64,000 nucleotides of DNA from Scortum barcoo (taxonomy: Eukaryota; Chordata; Actinopteri; Centrarchiformes; Terapontidae), in NCBI GenBank assembly GCA_023238725.1, contig CM041546.1, forward strand, positions 13,508,528 to 13,572,527, given 5' to 3'. Made by a program: the position numbers and the translations under genes. How positions within the stretch are numbered: the stretch's first letter is position 1; every line of letters begins with the position of its first letter. Under the pieces are notes generated by a model. It saw nothing but the letters and a program-made list of their open reading frames with translations, did not search any database and was not told the DNA's origin. Of this stretch, positions 1-12,864 are shown in pieces.

Positions 1-3000
1 GCATGAATTTGGCGCAGGCTGTGGCCTCGTCTCGTCTAAACAGCGGGGTGCTTTCCTGAGCGGGCTGCCCAGGGGAGGGGCACCTGCAGCAGCCTCAAAC
101 ACTGGTCAAGAGGAGAGGCTGACAGGCGGGGCCAGTGGGTGCTGGGATGGAAAGATGCTTGGCGGTTCCAGGAAATGGACATGTGCTAGATTTATGAAAT
201 CCTCAGGTAGGACAGAGCGACGCTCCCAAGTGAAAACATTTGTCCTTGTGCTTTCACCATGCACTAGAGAGAAAATGGACACTGCCTGCAATCTCAGGAT
301 GAAATCAAAAGCTTCTGCTGGACAAAAGTTATGATTGGAGCGAGTCGACCGGTGCTGGGAACCACCAAATTAAACAACACAAAGTTTATAGATCGGCCAG
401 CCTGCCAACTGACACAATATTTTCCATCCATTTGGTTGGGTTGACCAAACACCATGTATTTGAAGTTTATCAAACACTCAGTCATCCCCGCAGACCTGAG
501 GGAGGACTTAATCATCTGATATATTGAGTTTTAGAAAACGCAGACACCCAAGACCTGAACACTGTGCAGACTCAGAAAATTGAACAACAAGCACTCTGTG
601 CTTTAATATCCACACTGCTGTACAAGTGTCTTTTTTGGAAAGGTTTCATCTTTACACAAGCTACACCCTCCATCTTCTGTCATTTTGGTATGACCCAGGG
701 GTCCAAAAATCACCAGGTCTCTTGCGGGCGCTCACGATTTCAAATGTATACAGAGCTGGCTCTTTGTCTGCAAGAAATTCCATTTAAATGGACGAATGTG
801 CTGAGAGGGTCACAGTTGTCTGTTAAAGGTGGATGGATATTGCATTAACTTCACAACAGAAGCGCCCCCTGTGGTGTGACCGCACATGGGCTCTGGATAA
901 TAACTGCAGTGGGAATGTTATGCTCAGAGGTAGCCAGGCCAGGTAAATAGAAACACATGGTAGACTGCCTAGGCCACAGAAGAGCCCTACAGCCTCAGAA
1001 ATAATGGTATCACAGTGCAGAGAAACGCACGCACTCCCTTGACAAATGCTTTCGGTATGCGTCTCTGCAACCTGTTGGTATTACTAATGCAAGAAAGCTC
1101 CACAGGGCTTTGGGGCTTCTCCTGCAATGCCTGGGGTTTTCTTTACCTCAGTTAGTGTGCCTTCATGTATGCACTTTATGTGCAAATAAATTAACCCAAA
1201 TTTAAGCTTGCTTTCCTCTCCAAATTTGAGTGTCATTTTACATTGCATTTAACATGAAATCACTCAAAAAGGTAATTACATGAGGATTATGTTCTCACAG
1301 AAGTCAAAACATAGTTAGCCACACTCAGCAGAGCTTAATAGTCCTTCTGTATGATTTGGGTGAGCAAAGAAAAATAATATTACCAAGATATGTCACTTAA
1401 AACAAGATTGGTTTCACTTCTTTACTCACTTCTTTACTGTGTCAAAATTTTATTGAGGGGGTCCAAAATATTATTCAGAATGGGTTTCCTGAGAGGAGCG
1501 AAATGCCGTTTAATATTGCATAGGTTTAATGTCATTGTTGCTTAAATCGGAATTCATACATTTTGCAGTTCTCTTGTTTAGAATTAATGAGCAGTATTTG
1601 ATTTATTTTATATACAGTTGTGTCAGGTTTTTTCTGTCTTTCAAACTAGAAGACACTTTAAATGTACATTTAAAGAAAAGCAACCGCCACAGAAATTGTT
1701 TAATGGAACAATTATCAAATCCGTGTTCATGTTTTTTTAATGGTTTGTTTGTTTATTTACTTTAAATGCAAGTTCACATCCAACAGCACAGATATAGACG
1801 TTTTGGAAACTTTAGAAAAGAAGCCTCTGTGTAATCGTAATTAAATTTAAATAGATTTAAACAAAATTGTTTAAACAGAATTGAATTTGTGTGATTAGCT
1901 GTTACGCCTATTATGTTATTCTGAGTCAATGTTGTTATAACACTCGTATCTATCATGATATATACTGAATATATGCTTTTGATAACAATAGTCCCCTGTC
2001 AGATTTGGAGATTTTGCAAGGGACCTAACAACCACATGGTCAGCATCTTAAACCCCCATGTCTCCAAGACTCTCCCTCCCCAACCCCCCAACCAGCAGAA
2101 GAGAACACCATGTTTCTGAGCAAAGTACCACGCTCATACCTCCCTGCCTCTTTCGTCCCATCATCCCCATCCTTACTCCTTTCTGTCAAACAACAATATT
2201 TGCTCATCTGCGTCAAAGAGCAGCAGGGTTTTGCGATACAGGACAGTGCAGCCTTTGAGTAGGTCAGACGGAGACGAGCCGTTGCTACAGGGAGACACAG
2301 AGACACCAGCCAGCGAGTGTATACACAAGAACGGGGAAAACCTTCTAGAGTCACTGACATGCTGACACAGATACACAAATAAAAGTTTGAATGCAACTCA
2401 AGGATTTTTCTCCACTAAACAAATCCATTTTCGACTTACTGAGTATTTTCTCTCTTTTTTTTAAGCATTTTATACCTTTTACATCTGCTTTTCAGCCTCC
2501 TTCTGTCTGACTTCATTGTTGTTTCTCAGCTTTTGTTTCACATTTGTTACTTTTATGAAAACCATAACATACAATCTTTAGTTAGTTATGTTCTTTATTA
2601 CAGAGGTCACTTTCTCTTCTTTTCCTATAGTTAAAGATCCAGTCACACAGTGAATTACAGAAAGCATACTCTTTATTCAAGGCTCTATATTATGCATTAT
2701 AAACATCAGTTACAATCCACACAAGTTGAGGCCATGCAAAGCATTGCATGATTTCAAATAACAAGTACATTTTAAAACCCAACATGCAGGTTGTGATTAT
2801 AAAGAAAAAAACTGTTGTTTTACATATGTCAGGGTTCAGTGGAAGCAAACAAAGGACTGTTGACCTGCTTAAACATAATTCATCAAGTCAACAAACAACG
2901 TCTCACAAAAATGTCCCGATGAGGTCCTGCAAAGTAACAACCAGTTGTTTAAAAACAAACATTTTCTTTGAAAGTTCTCTGAAAACAAGCAAAAATGCAC

Positions 3001-3542
3001 CAGGGTTTTTACTGGAAATGCTTGTGTATGAGCCACGTACACAATAGGACAAAGATTCTCTCTAAACCTTCCTCTATTTTATTAAATCTGTTGATTTTGG
3101 CAAATTACTTTTATTCCTGTATTTATTAATTACTGTAGTAACCACTTGTGTTAGAAAGCTTTACCATAGCCTCAAATCTAATATCATTAATAAAACATTT
3201 CAAAACTAATTATTTATATGTAAACTTGGTTACCACAGCAATTAAAGACACATTATTTGATATGACCACCAAAGTTTGGAAAAGGTTTGCAGGTAAAGCA
3301 TTAATTAGGTGACACGTCAGTACAGTACAGAGATCGTCTTTTTGTTTGTCTCCTAATAGGAAATACTGTATCATTAATACAAAGTGCTTTCATTTGCTTA
3401 GTATTATTTCCTTAGTTTGCAGGCTAAGGACAAATCAATGATCTTTGGTGCCTGTTATGGAACTCATAAGGCATTCATGTACAGTACATTTTCACGCATG
3501 TGTAAAAACTCACATTATTGTCTGTACTGTTAGAGAGACAGA
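1..3542. other. gene-free flank downstream of the GPCR gene
   Basis: I see no supportable coding exon. Short open frames here lack codon bias, splice context and recognisable motifs. The DNA is AT-rich. A small tandem duplication of the 12-mer cacttctttact lies near 1414-1437. On the minus strand TTTATT (AATAAA read in reverse) occurs near 3077 and 2673, both possible poly(A) signals for the receptor gene whose stop codon is at 3545-3543. The 3' UTR limit cannot be fixed from sequence alone. Confidence 0.5.
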
Positions 3543-4685
3543 CTACTGCAGTGGACTGCTCTTACGGCAGAGCTGATTTGCTGATGTCAGCGGCTGCTGG
3601 TTGCGTCTTCGTTTTCCAGTCAATAGTGTGTAGAAGAATGGATTCACACAGGAGTTTCCATACGTCAGCCCTGTAAGAATACGATTCACTGTCACCTGCG
3701 TCCCCACTGGTACTGTCCGCAGCATGTCGGGCTGGTAAAGAGGCAGCAGCTGCCAGATCCAGAAAGGAAGGAAGCAGGCCCAGAAGGCCAGGACAATGCC
3801 AAGGATGAGGAGTAGGACTTTGGGTTTGGGGGCGCGGGGGGGACAAGCAGTGCTGCTCCCACTGGCCCAGGCCGGCTTGGTCTGAGACACCCAGTAAAGG
3901 CGGCCTAATGTAGCATAAAGTGCACCAATGGCCAACCCAGGACCAAGAATGCTGGTGCAGAAGAGCACGCTCAGATAGGCCTTGGAGCTCTGCTCGTCCC
4001 ATGCCGGCACACACAGCTGGCCCTCCTGGTTCTCCCCATCCTCCAGGTGCAGTGTGATCATCATAGGGAGACTCAGAGCCACAGCCAGCCCCCAGGCCAG
4101 GCCTACGCGCAGCAGGCCAGAGGAGTTGGAGGAGGAGGTGTGCAGGGGGTGGGCTACAGCCCGGTAACGGTCCAGGCTCATGGCAGTGAGAGTGAAGATG
4201 GAGGCGTGCATAGTGAGGAGGTCGAGGCTCAGGAGGAGGCGACAGCCCAGCTCCCCAAAGGCCCACCCGGATGCCAGGCTGTCGTACACGATGAAGGGAG
4301 CGGTGAAAAGGTAAAGCAGATCAGCGAGAGCAAGGCTCAGCACCTGGAGGTGAAGAGAGGAGGAGGAGGAGGAAGCGGAGATGGGAGACGAGGAGGGGGA
4401 GGAGAAGTTGGCAAGGCAGGATGGTACAGGCACTCTCATGAGGCAGCAGGTCAGTCCTGCTCCACGTCTCCTCTTACTTCTGCTGCGCCTCAGAAGGAGA
4501 CCCAGAGTGTACAGGTTTCCTGTGATGCCCAGCAAAGAGAGGAGGGAGAGGAGGGAGCAGAAGAGAGCAGTGGACGCCAGGCTGGGTGATGGAGAGATGG
4601 AGGGAGAGGAGGAGGGCACAGAGAAATTGGGGATAATAGGGAAGGTGTATGGAGAAGGTGGAGGGAGAGAGCCTGAGAGATCCAT
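3543..4685 (-). CDS. uts2r: urotensin-2 receptor-like class A GPCR, single coding exon, 380 aa
   Basis: This is a seven-transmembrane receptor for urotensin II-type cyclic peptides; the family couples to Gq/phospholipase C at the plasma membrane. Seen in the sequence: an NFS glycosylation site at residues 20-22; TM1 about 40-64 with GN; TM2 about 112-136 with LALADLLYL (Asp122); Cys148 and Cys225 as the conserved disulphide pair; TM3 with SLDLLTMHAS (Asp155, the ligand-anchoring position of this family) and DRY at 172-174; TM6 with FWACFLPFW, a signature shared with mammalian UTS2R; and NPFFY in TM7 at 348-352. Length is close to the family norm (human 389). The odd point is intracellular loop 1, about 40 residues longer than in mammals, basic then Ser-rich (about 66-110). 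No intron interrupts the frame. The start is the first ATG before TM1 and gives a short glycosylated N-terminus. Teleosts carry several UTS2R paralogues and I cannot say which one this is. Confidence 0.9.
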   Translation of the reverse strand: MDLSGSLPPPSPYTFPIIPNFSVPSSSPSISPSPSLASTALFCSLLSLLSLLGITGNLYTLGLLLRRSRSKRRRGAGLTCCLMRVPVPSCLANFSSPSSSPISASSSSSSLHLQVLSLALADLLYLFTAPFIVYDSLASGWAFGELGCRLLLSLDLLTMHASIFTLTAMSLDRYRAVAHPLHTSSSNSSGLLRVGLAWGLAVALSLPMMITLHLEDGENQEGQLCVPAWDEQSSKAYLSVLFCTSILGPGLAIGALYATLGRLYWVSQTKPAWASGSSTACPPRAPKPKVLLLILGIVLAFWACFLPFWIWQLLPLYQPDMLRTVPVGTQVTVNRILTGLTYGNSCVNPFFYTLLTGKRRRNQQPLTSANQLCRKSSPLQ

Positions 4686-6314
4686 AATGTGAATTTATAA
4701 AAAGTTTTAGAAGTTAAGAGGAATGCAGCCAGTGAATGTTAAATCAGTCTATTAGTAAAGTGAAAGATGCAGAGATGGAGAGGAGGGGTGTGGGGTGGAA
4801 GAAACAGGTGGAGAAGACAACAAAATCATTTATTAGTTTCCATCAGTATCTCCCTTCTTATATTCTCTGGTTTGTGGAGATTTAACAAATGATTTCTTTG
4901 GCATGTGCAGCTTGAGGACAACAAAGCTAAAACTGATTTGGGTCTCTGGGGGTGCTGCAAAGTGATTTATGTACACATGAATCCTGACACCAGATAAAGT
5001 AAATAAAGTCATATAAACATGTAGTAGAAATGAAAATGTCAGCGAAACCAGGATGGTTTATGTTTTAGCAGAAGCCTGCTCTGGTTGGCACAGCCTTTAC
5101 AGTTTTTATAGTTTCACAGGGAGCCAGATGAGGCTGTCATGGTTTTAGTAAAATAATTGGATTTTCAAAGTAGGAGGGCTCCAACTGACTGACTGTAAAT
5201 CTAGACAGAAACCACCAAAGCCTGCTCCCTCTTGAGGTCAGCAGTTGGACACGAGCCGGTCTACGGAGCTGGTGGAGAGTGCAATGATGACAACTATTTG
5301 ACTATAGTTAATACATTTTTATTTTGAAGGATATATTGACATTGTAGCCAGTTTGAGAGAGCGAATAAGAGGTCTGTCATATTCCACATGGTCTTTTGTG
5401 ATATTATTCTGTCAGCTGTGAGATGAGTCAAACTAAAACTGATTTCTGAGATTTTGGGGAGAAATGTAATCTGCAGCCACATCAAAGCAGATGCGGGGTG
5501 CCGGACAGAAAGGGCCTGCATGACACATGGTGACCCAGTCTTCACTGGGGTTAAGAGCTACTGTTGAGCTGTGGAGGAGCAGCCAAACCCCTGTGGTGCA
5601 GCACGCCTCCATACATTACCGGCTCCCTTTAAATAACAGCTGTGTTATATTGTTGAAAATTTAGAAGAGTTCCATTTTTATTTGAATTAAATTTAAACTG
5701 CAATAGTTGATGCAAATACCTGCATTTTAATTTCTTATGATTTTCTGAATAAATGTGCAACCCAAGAGGTATTCTGTTAGCAGGCTACCAGCATGACTTC
5801 AGTCATATTTAACGACCCCACTGTTAGAAATTAAAAACAACAACCATTTTAGGCCACTTAAAATATTTAAAATCCACAAACTTTAGAGAGAATATTAGTT
5901 TCATGTTGGTGCTGAGATATAAAATGCATGAGAAAAAGAAAAATCTTACAGGATCGCATAATGGCCTGTGTTTTGGCCTAATCAGTGCTAGACAAAAGAC
6001 AAATGACAAAAGACAAATGAGCAATATATAATCCACACAGTATTTATATAAATCAGCCAATAATTCTGCAGATTTTTTTCTGAAACTTACCTTAAAGCAG
6101 TTTAATTCCAGGTGCTGTAAAAATAATATCCCATGGATTTGTTTGTTGAAAAATCTCATTTCCCATTGTCAAATATTTTTTTGGACACACAATTGGGATT
6201 ATTTATAATGTGACAGTCTGCCTCCAAACTTTGTGCTCTGATCGCTGCTGTGTGTCCTGCTCAGCTCTGTCTCCTCAGCTCAGTGTTTGGTGTGTCTGAG
6301 TCAACGGGAGAGAA

Positions 6315-6316
6315 GT

Positions 6317-6394
<78 letters not shown>
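6315..6394. repeat. compound microsatellite (TG)n(AG)n
   Basis: About 48 bases of TG repeat (one C interruption) run directly into 32 bases of AG repeat. It is intergenic, with no coding overlap. Confidence 0.97.
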
Positions 6395-6398
<4 letters not shown>

Positions 6399-7364
6399 AA
6401 GGGGGTGAGATGGGGCTTTTCCTGCATAGGACTGAGTATTGATATTAAGTTGTGGTGGTCACTTTTTCATTCATTTGAAACAGAAGAGTGACAAAATATA
6501 TAACAGTGACCATCCTAATCATATACTTAACTCTCCAACAATTAATAATGTTGGTAGAAATAACAGGAAAGATATTTGAAGAGTGTATTTTGACATATCC
6601 GATGGGGTTTGCGGTTGAAATACTTGGTGCTGTAGTGAAATTGTTTCACCAACACATTTAATCATAAAAACATTCACATTCTGGTAATTATAGTTGGCCC
6701 ATTTCAGTTGCCTTAATTTATGAGTGAGAAAGCACTCTGAGTAATCCAGCTCACAGCTGTGCTGACTCAAGGTATAAGAATTTCAAATACAGATAGAGCT
6801 AATATTAGCGTGTGTTTTAAATTCTTAGATTTTATAGCCATGTTTGAAGGGATTTACAGTAAGTACAATTGTTCTTTGATGACTCTCTAATGGTTTCAAT
6901 ACTTTTGAGCTAGACATAAATCTCACATTGAACCCACTGCAAAGACTTTCCATGAAAGTCAAGAATCGGACCTTAAATGGTATCGTAATATAATTTTCTG
7001 GCAAATCACCTGGTGCTTTACAACTCACAGGCGCCTACATAAGTTTTGAAAGCTACCAATGTATTTTGATCGAGCTATAAAACCTGGGTTTATTCAGTAA
7101 CAATGCATAATAGTAAGGATAATAATAACAAATAATTGAATGATGTATATCTTATCATAGTATATATATAAAAAACAGAAGAATGTAGTGAAGAAGATAA
7201 ACTCAAAAATATGTGATTAAATTAAAGTATTCATGGTTTTCCTATTTTTAATACTAAACACTATTTTAGCCTTTAAGCAAAACAGTGCCTTTATTGTCCA
7301 CATATGAAGACCCAAACAGCAATAAAAAAAATAACCAGTTATTGTATTACATGTTACCGTGACC

Positions 7365-7397
7365 CTACTGACTTAACCCTGAAGGTTAAGTCAGTAG
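7365..7397. repeat. perfect 14-bp inverted repeat (hairpin)
   Basis: CTACTGACTTAACC and its exact reverse complement are separated by the 5-base loop CTGAA. The whole 33-bp unit could fold into a stable stem-loop. It is not flanked by an obvious longer repeat. Confidence 0.85.
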
Positions 7398-8689
7398 AAG
7401 AATGACAAGTGATCTGTGGTTCCCTCTCTGGACTCTAGAGTGTTTTTCTTTCATTTACAACTTCAGTTTTTAATAAACACAGAGTGAGCTGGACAGTATA
7501 TACTGGATCAAAGAAGCCTGTCCTGCAACCAAAAAGTCACAGCGTTAATCCCCTGAAGCAGAGATGAGTCAATCAAAAGCCATGTCAAATTGTCTTTGAC
7601 ATGCCTCTGTTTGTGAACAGATCTGGTTTTCTGCTTGATACCTGAAAAATGTAAGCATAAATATAAAACTGCACGGTCAATTCATCCAGTAAGATTGAAT
7701 CTGACTCTGCAGAGTTCAGACTCTCGGTGGGAAGAGACAGACACACTGAGCAAAGCGTATCATTGCTATTTGCTGTCATTTCATGACGCACTGCAATAAC
7801 TAATGTACTTCAACTCTGACCCAATGTCAATACCACATGGGTTCATGTTCAAACACGAGGCGCCTTACACCCCCACATGGGATTTATATGATGATTTGGT
7901 GTTTAAATTATAGGAAATTAATTATCCAGTATACTTGCCTGTATCAACATTTTTCCATGTCAGAGAAAAGTTTAACTGGTAGATCTAATAAGTGGCCTGA
8001 CTTTAAGCTTTGACAACATCACAGAATAAACGGGTCTTTCAGCAGTTATCAAAAGCAACTTACAGTTGCCTGTTATCCACCAAGTTGTTTTTGGCCCAGG
8101 CCGTTGTATAGCCCACAGCTGTGGTTTGCCAGCTTCAAGAGGCTGAACAACTTGGAAATGATTTAGTTGTGACTAGCCAGTAAAATGTGTAGGCTGTACG
8201 CCTCATGTTGGTGGTGGGGAGTCCACGTTGGCTGCTTCATACATGTGCTAGCGTACATAAGATAGACAGAGACAGGCAGTAAAGACGAGAGAGGGACGGG
8301 TGGAAGGGGGGGACATACCTATCCCCACGGGGTGTGAGGAATTTGAACAAATACCTGGCACAGGCATGCCAAAATAGGAGAGGGGGGAGAGGACCGTGAA
8401 GGCATGAGAAGCTCAGGCTCCCTCATACAAGGAGACGCGCAGGTATAACAACTTATTAGATGGAAATGTAGAGGGAAGCATGAGTGCCAAGAAGGCAAAA
8501 AAGTTTTAATGAGGTGATATCAAGTGCTCTCTGGGTCTCAAATGTACATTGAAGTGGGGAAAAAATGAGCAGAAAAGATTATGAACTGACAGACATTTGG
8601 AAACAGATATTGCTTAACTTTTACTTGCAAACATGGAAAAAGGGAGTGTGTTTGAAGGCGGGTGGGTGGCTGAAAGAGACTTGAGTGCT

Positions 8690-8960
8690 GTGCTGTTTAT
8701 TTGTCTTTGTCAGAAGTCATCAATTTCACTCTGTGCAGACACATTATGTAATTACTAATTACATTTACCTGAGCTATGGGCTTTGTTCCAGTGCTTTGAC
8801 CTGCAGAGCACAAGTTTTCCATGTTAATTAGTCTGCGTCAATCTTTAGTATGCAAATACAGAAGGTCTGAAGACCATATACTCATGTGCTCATTCGCTTT
8901 CCTGTGCTGTTTATTATTAATGGAGCTTTGAAAATGAGGACTGGGTGAATTTAGCTGCAT
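8690..8960. promoter_or_regulatory. candidate cis-regulatory stretch with TAATTA palindrome and octamer
   Basis: At 8746-8764 lies the perfect palindrome ATGTAATTA-C-TAATTACAT, which places two homeodomain core sites (TAATTA) head to head. About 85 bp downstream is the canonical POU octamer ATGCAAAT (8850-8857), with further TTAATTA cores between. The DNA here is not low-complexity. That it is an enhancer is inference only. Confidence 0.3.
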
Positions 8961-10341
8961 ACAAAGAGCAGGGAGATGTATCTTTCATGATTCCAACATA
9001 AACTGTATTGCTGTATAATTTAAGATTATAGTTACCTAAGATGTTGACCAGTGACATGCAGTACACTTTATTTAGTCTTTATAACTGATTAACTTTAACT
9101 TATTAGTTCATTTTATTTGATCATCAACAGGAAAAGCTGTCTTTTGTTAGCAAGTATCACCAGGCCCATAATGTAGCATGTATTTGTTTGTTTGGTATTA
9201 TTCACCACATAAGGGGCTTCAACTATTACTTTAATTGTCAATTCATTTCTTAATTATTTTCTCTATTTATTTTATTTATTTATTTTTAAAAAATAAGCTA
9301 AAAAATCATGAAGCCCAAAGTGACATCTTTAAAATATATAGTTGTGTTCACACAACAGTTAAAAAATATTCAGCTTACTTTGACAAAACATGAGGAACTA
9401 AAGCGCTTTGTGAGCTGAAAAGGAATGTTACACAAATCAATTAATCAGTTGAGCTCAACTGTATAGACAGCATATCTTATTTATTTCCTTAATAAATTCC
9501 CTCAGGTAATAAATGTTTTATTAATGGAAAGACAAAACTCCTGGGCAGCTTTGCTCCATCTGCTGCAGTGTCACAGTGGACACCTGTTACAGAGCAGGAC
9601 CGTGAGTGGATTACTGTGGAATCTATCCTTGTATACTGACGTGTTTAATTTTACTAATTGTGTGCTCGACACACAGAAATGTTCTCCACCACTCATCATA
9701 TTCTGTGGTTACTCCACCTCCAGTGTTAGGATATTACCGGGGCCAAATGGGCCCCGAGGTGTCTTTGTGCTACTGGGAGTTCACAAGAGGTTGAGCATGT
9801 GAAAACAAAATGGAGCTTGAGATCACACTCGTGCTTCCTTGACAAAACAGTCTGTATTATTCTGTATATCTTCATGTATTTATGTTGCACACCCAAATGA
9901 AAGGGCTGTAACATGTCCAATCAGTGGGTAGTCACAGTATGACAAACACCCAGCACATAAACATTATCAGCTCTCTAACCTTTTACTGGCCGTCCTTGCT
10001 TCTTTCATTCATTTAATTAATTAGCTTACCCATTTCTAAGCAAATTGACAAATTGCCTGTTGGTTGACCGTCCTCAGTATCGTAGTCTTGATTAAATGGG
10101 CGGACATTTTCTTGTGTGTGACAAATGGCTGTTGGACCGGGCTGATTCACTGTGTTATTGATCTCCCTCCCACCCCTCCTCCCACCTCCCTGTCTGTCTT
10201 TACAGTTACGCCTCAAATTTCATCTGTTCCTTTAATACCTGTTAAATGTTGTTTTTGTAACAAGTATATGTAACACATAACTTTTGTGACTCCACCAGCC
10301 TTTTGAATAAGATTTTGAGTAAGCTATTGTTTAAATTATAT

Positions 10342-10382
10342 AAAGATAGATAGATACTTTAATGATCCTTTACAGGAAATTA
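10342..10382 (-). repeat. fragment of a teleost LINE/SINE 3' tail
   Basis: The segment gatagatagatac followed by tttaatgatcctttacagg resembles, in reverse orientation, the common fish retroelement tail in which a GATC-containing motif precedes AATAAAG and a short tandem repeat. Only the tail is visible, as expected for a 5'-truncated copy. Confidence 0.45.
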
Positions 10383-10560
10383 AATCTAAAATAGTAGTGC
10401 TGAAATTATCAGTTGATGGACAGCTAAATAATGTGCTAATTTAATACTCAATACAAAACTTCTCTCATTTTTTAAAGTAAAAACGGAAAAAATTCACAGC
10501 TTCCACCCTCTCCAATGTAAATGTTCTCTGGTAATCCTGTTTTTTACAGAGAACCCTGTG

Positions 10561-11032
10561 GTGGAGAAGGTATTTAGATTTTTACCAAAAGTAGCAATAT
10601 CACTCTATAAAAACACTCAGTTACAGTCTTTCATTAACAATTATATAGTAAGTAAAAGTATAAAAGTATTAGCAACAAAAAAGGATCAAAAGTAAAAATA
10701 CCAATTGCTGTTACTTTATGTTTAAGTTAACATTGCTGTTAGTATTATAGCTAATCTAGGTGGAGGTAATTTTAACTACTTTTTAACTACTACTTTATAT
10801 GTTACCATTTGTCATTTCAGCACTTAACGATACATAATTTAAGAAACTCAATACAGATTTTCTGTGTAAAATATTAATCTGAAAAGTAACTAGTAACTAA
10901 AGCTGTCAAGTCAATCTAGCGGAATAGAAGTAGAAAGTATCTTTAAATGGAAAAAGTAAAGAAAAGTAAAGTACAAAATTGTACTAGTACAATACTTGAG
11001 TAAATTTGCTTAGTTACTTTCCATCACTTAGT
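10561..11032. repeat. interspersed AAGTA-rich repeat, copy 1
   Basis: It starts with gtggagaaggtatttaga, has many taagtaaaagta-type words, and ends with tacttgagtaaatttgctt then agttactttccatcact. I recognise this as a high-copy non-autonomous element of percomorph fish genomes. Its two ends are seen again in reverse orientation in the copy at 12439-12864. Confidence 0.65.
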
Positions 11033-12438
11033 AAACTGAATATCTTCAGGTTTTGGACTGTTTGTTGGACAAGGTAGGACATTTTTAAATGTCATAAACT
11101 CTTATGATGAATGCACCAATGCACCAAACAATTAGCCCTAGAAAATAACAACTGATCTCATTTTAGGTGTAGTTGCCTGTTGTCCTCAAGCTGATTCAGC
11201 AGTATTTCTCACGTGAGAGGATCTGTCTACCTGTGTACACTTTGTAGCTTTTAGTTTACTTTTTTCTCTGAAGTGTGGGGGATCTTTCTTCTGCACTGGC
11301 CCCTGAAGTAAGTCTGCAGAGGGCAGACACCACACATTGAACCAATATGCGCTTACCCCTGAAATCACGGAGCATTAGATTTGGACCTTGTGTGACCATG
11401 ACAAAATCTGGAACCTGTTACAGGACACAGAGCCTGAGCTGTGCTGCTCCATCTGCAGAAATCAGATCAGCCTTTCACAGGCCCACGTAGAGCGATATCG
11501 CAGCAGAAAGCACCTAACCAGCCAGCAGACTTACCAAGCAGGATAGTTTCATAATGTACTCTCCATGATTAACTGATTAATTAAATAAATCTTAAAATGA
11601 AATGTTACATCACAGTTTCTACTTTCTACTTCATGCTAAACATTAAGACTGAATGTGTAACATGTTCCAGGTTTACAAATAACCTTTAACTTTAAAGGAA
11701 TTTCTGTAAACCCCAAACCTGTGAACAGGTATTGTTTCTTTCTTGTTGTCTCTGTTCAGCATCTTTACAATCCTAAAACACCCCAAGGTGTGAAGTTGAA
11801 CTCCTTTAGTGTCTGCACAGCTGCTGATTTTAAATCTAGCCTTGTAATTAGGCCCATACAAACCAGGTGTGTCGCCCCTGGTCAGTCTGAAGCCACCCAG
11901 TCCAATCAACTAATTACCGGTTTTGACTGAGGAGTTCTTTAACTGAGACACTGGTCTTTAACTGCAGGCTCACTGGTAGATGCCAAAAATAGTTTCAATC
12001 TGCCCACTGGTGGCCCAGAATCAGTATTGCATCCCCAACTACACATCCAATAATAATAATGGACTAATTATGCAATGCGTCAGCGCCGACACACGCAGGC
12101 TTGAATCTGGATGATCCACCCTCCTCACTCTGCCACCCTGCTGCACATGTTCCCCCTAAATTATAGAAGCCAAAGTCAAGTCAGCATCATATGAAGTTTC
12201 CAAATTACTGTTGTACGTTAAATGATTCATTGTAAATACCACTGTGTGAGAGGGGCCAGTGATTGAAGCTAAATAGTGGAAATGTTGAGTCACTGTTGAG
12301 CAGCTAGAGATGAGCACTGCTGCTGCTTTTATGCTTCATTTCTATTCAAACAAGTAAAAAGGAAAGTTTTGTCCCAGATGTACATATTTCTCATTGTTTA
12401 CTTTTGACCACAATGGCTGCAACAGTTTACCACTAACA

Positions 12439-12864
12439 GTGGGGGAATGTCACTAAGTACATTTACTTAAGTACTGTAAGTAGTAGTATTGTGTTTTCAT
12501 GCTACTGTATACTTAATTGCATTTTAGATTTTGTTTTACAAATTATTTATACAAATTAAGATTTTTGCACACAAAACAAATGAAGAGCTTACAAAATATG
12601 ATGTTTTATAAATTATACTACCCAACAGTAATAATACACAGAGCTGCGATGATTAGTTTCAGCTTTACGTCTGCTACTTTTACTTTTATTTTAATCATTT
12701 TAATTTATTGAATTTTGTACGGTTAGTTGGATAAAAACAGACTTTGAAGGTGTTACATCGGGCTCTGGGTAACTACTTTTATTTAAGTAACATTCTCAAT
12801 ACATGGTATGGCCTTTTTAACAGTGTGGTAAATTTATTTAAGTGAAGGATCTGAATACCACTGA
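12439..12864. repeat. interspersed AAGTA-rich repeat, copy 2 (opposite orientation)
   Basis: The left end gggggaatgtcactaagtac and the right end aagtgaaggatctgaatacc match, as reverse complements, the right and left ends of copy 1. Internal words (tacttaagtactgtaagta, tgctacttttacttttattt) are typical of the same family. Confidence 0.65.

Noticed and set aside
2040..2396. 118-codon minus-strand frame
   Set aside because: No family resemblance, no splice or Kozak support, and codon use like the surrounding non-coding DNA.
4344..4477. A possible 134-nt intron inside the GPCR loop 1 (GTAAGA donor, cttcacctccag acceptor on the minus strand)
   Set aside because: Removing it shifts the frame and gives an early stop before TM2, whereas the unspliced frame continues cleanly into TM2; no in-frame GT-AG alternative was found.
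3562..4589. 180-234-codon frames overlapping the receptor gene
   Set aside because: Alternative frames of the GPCR exon; only the 380-residue frame has the seven-helix pattern.
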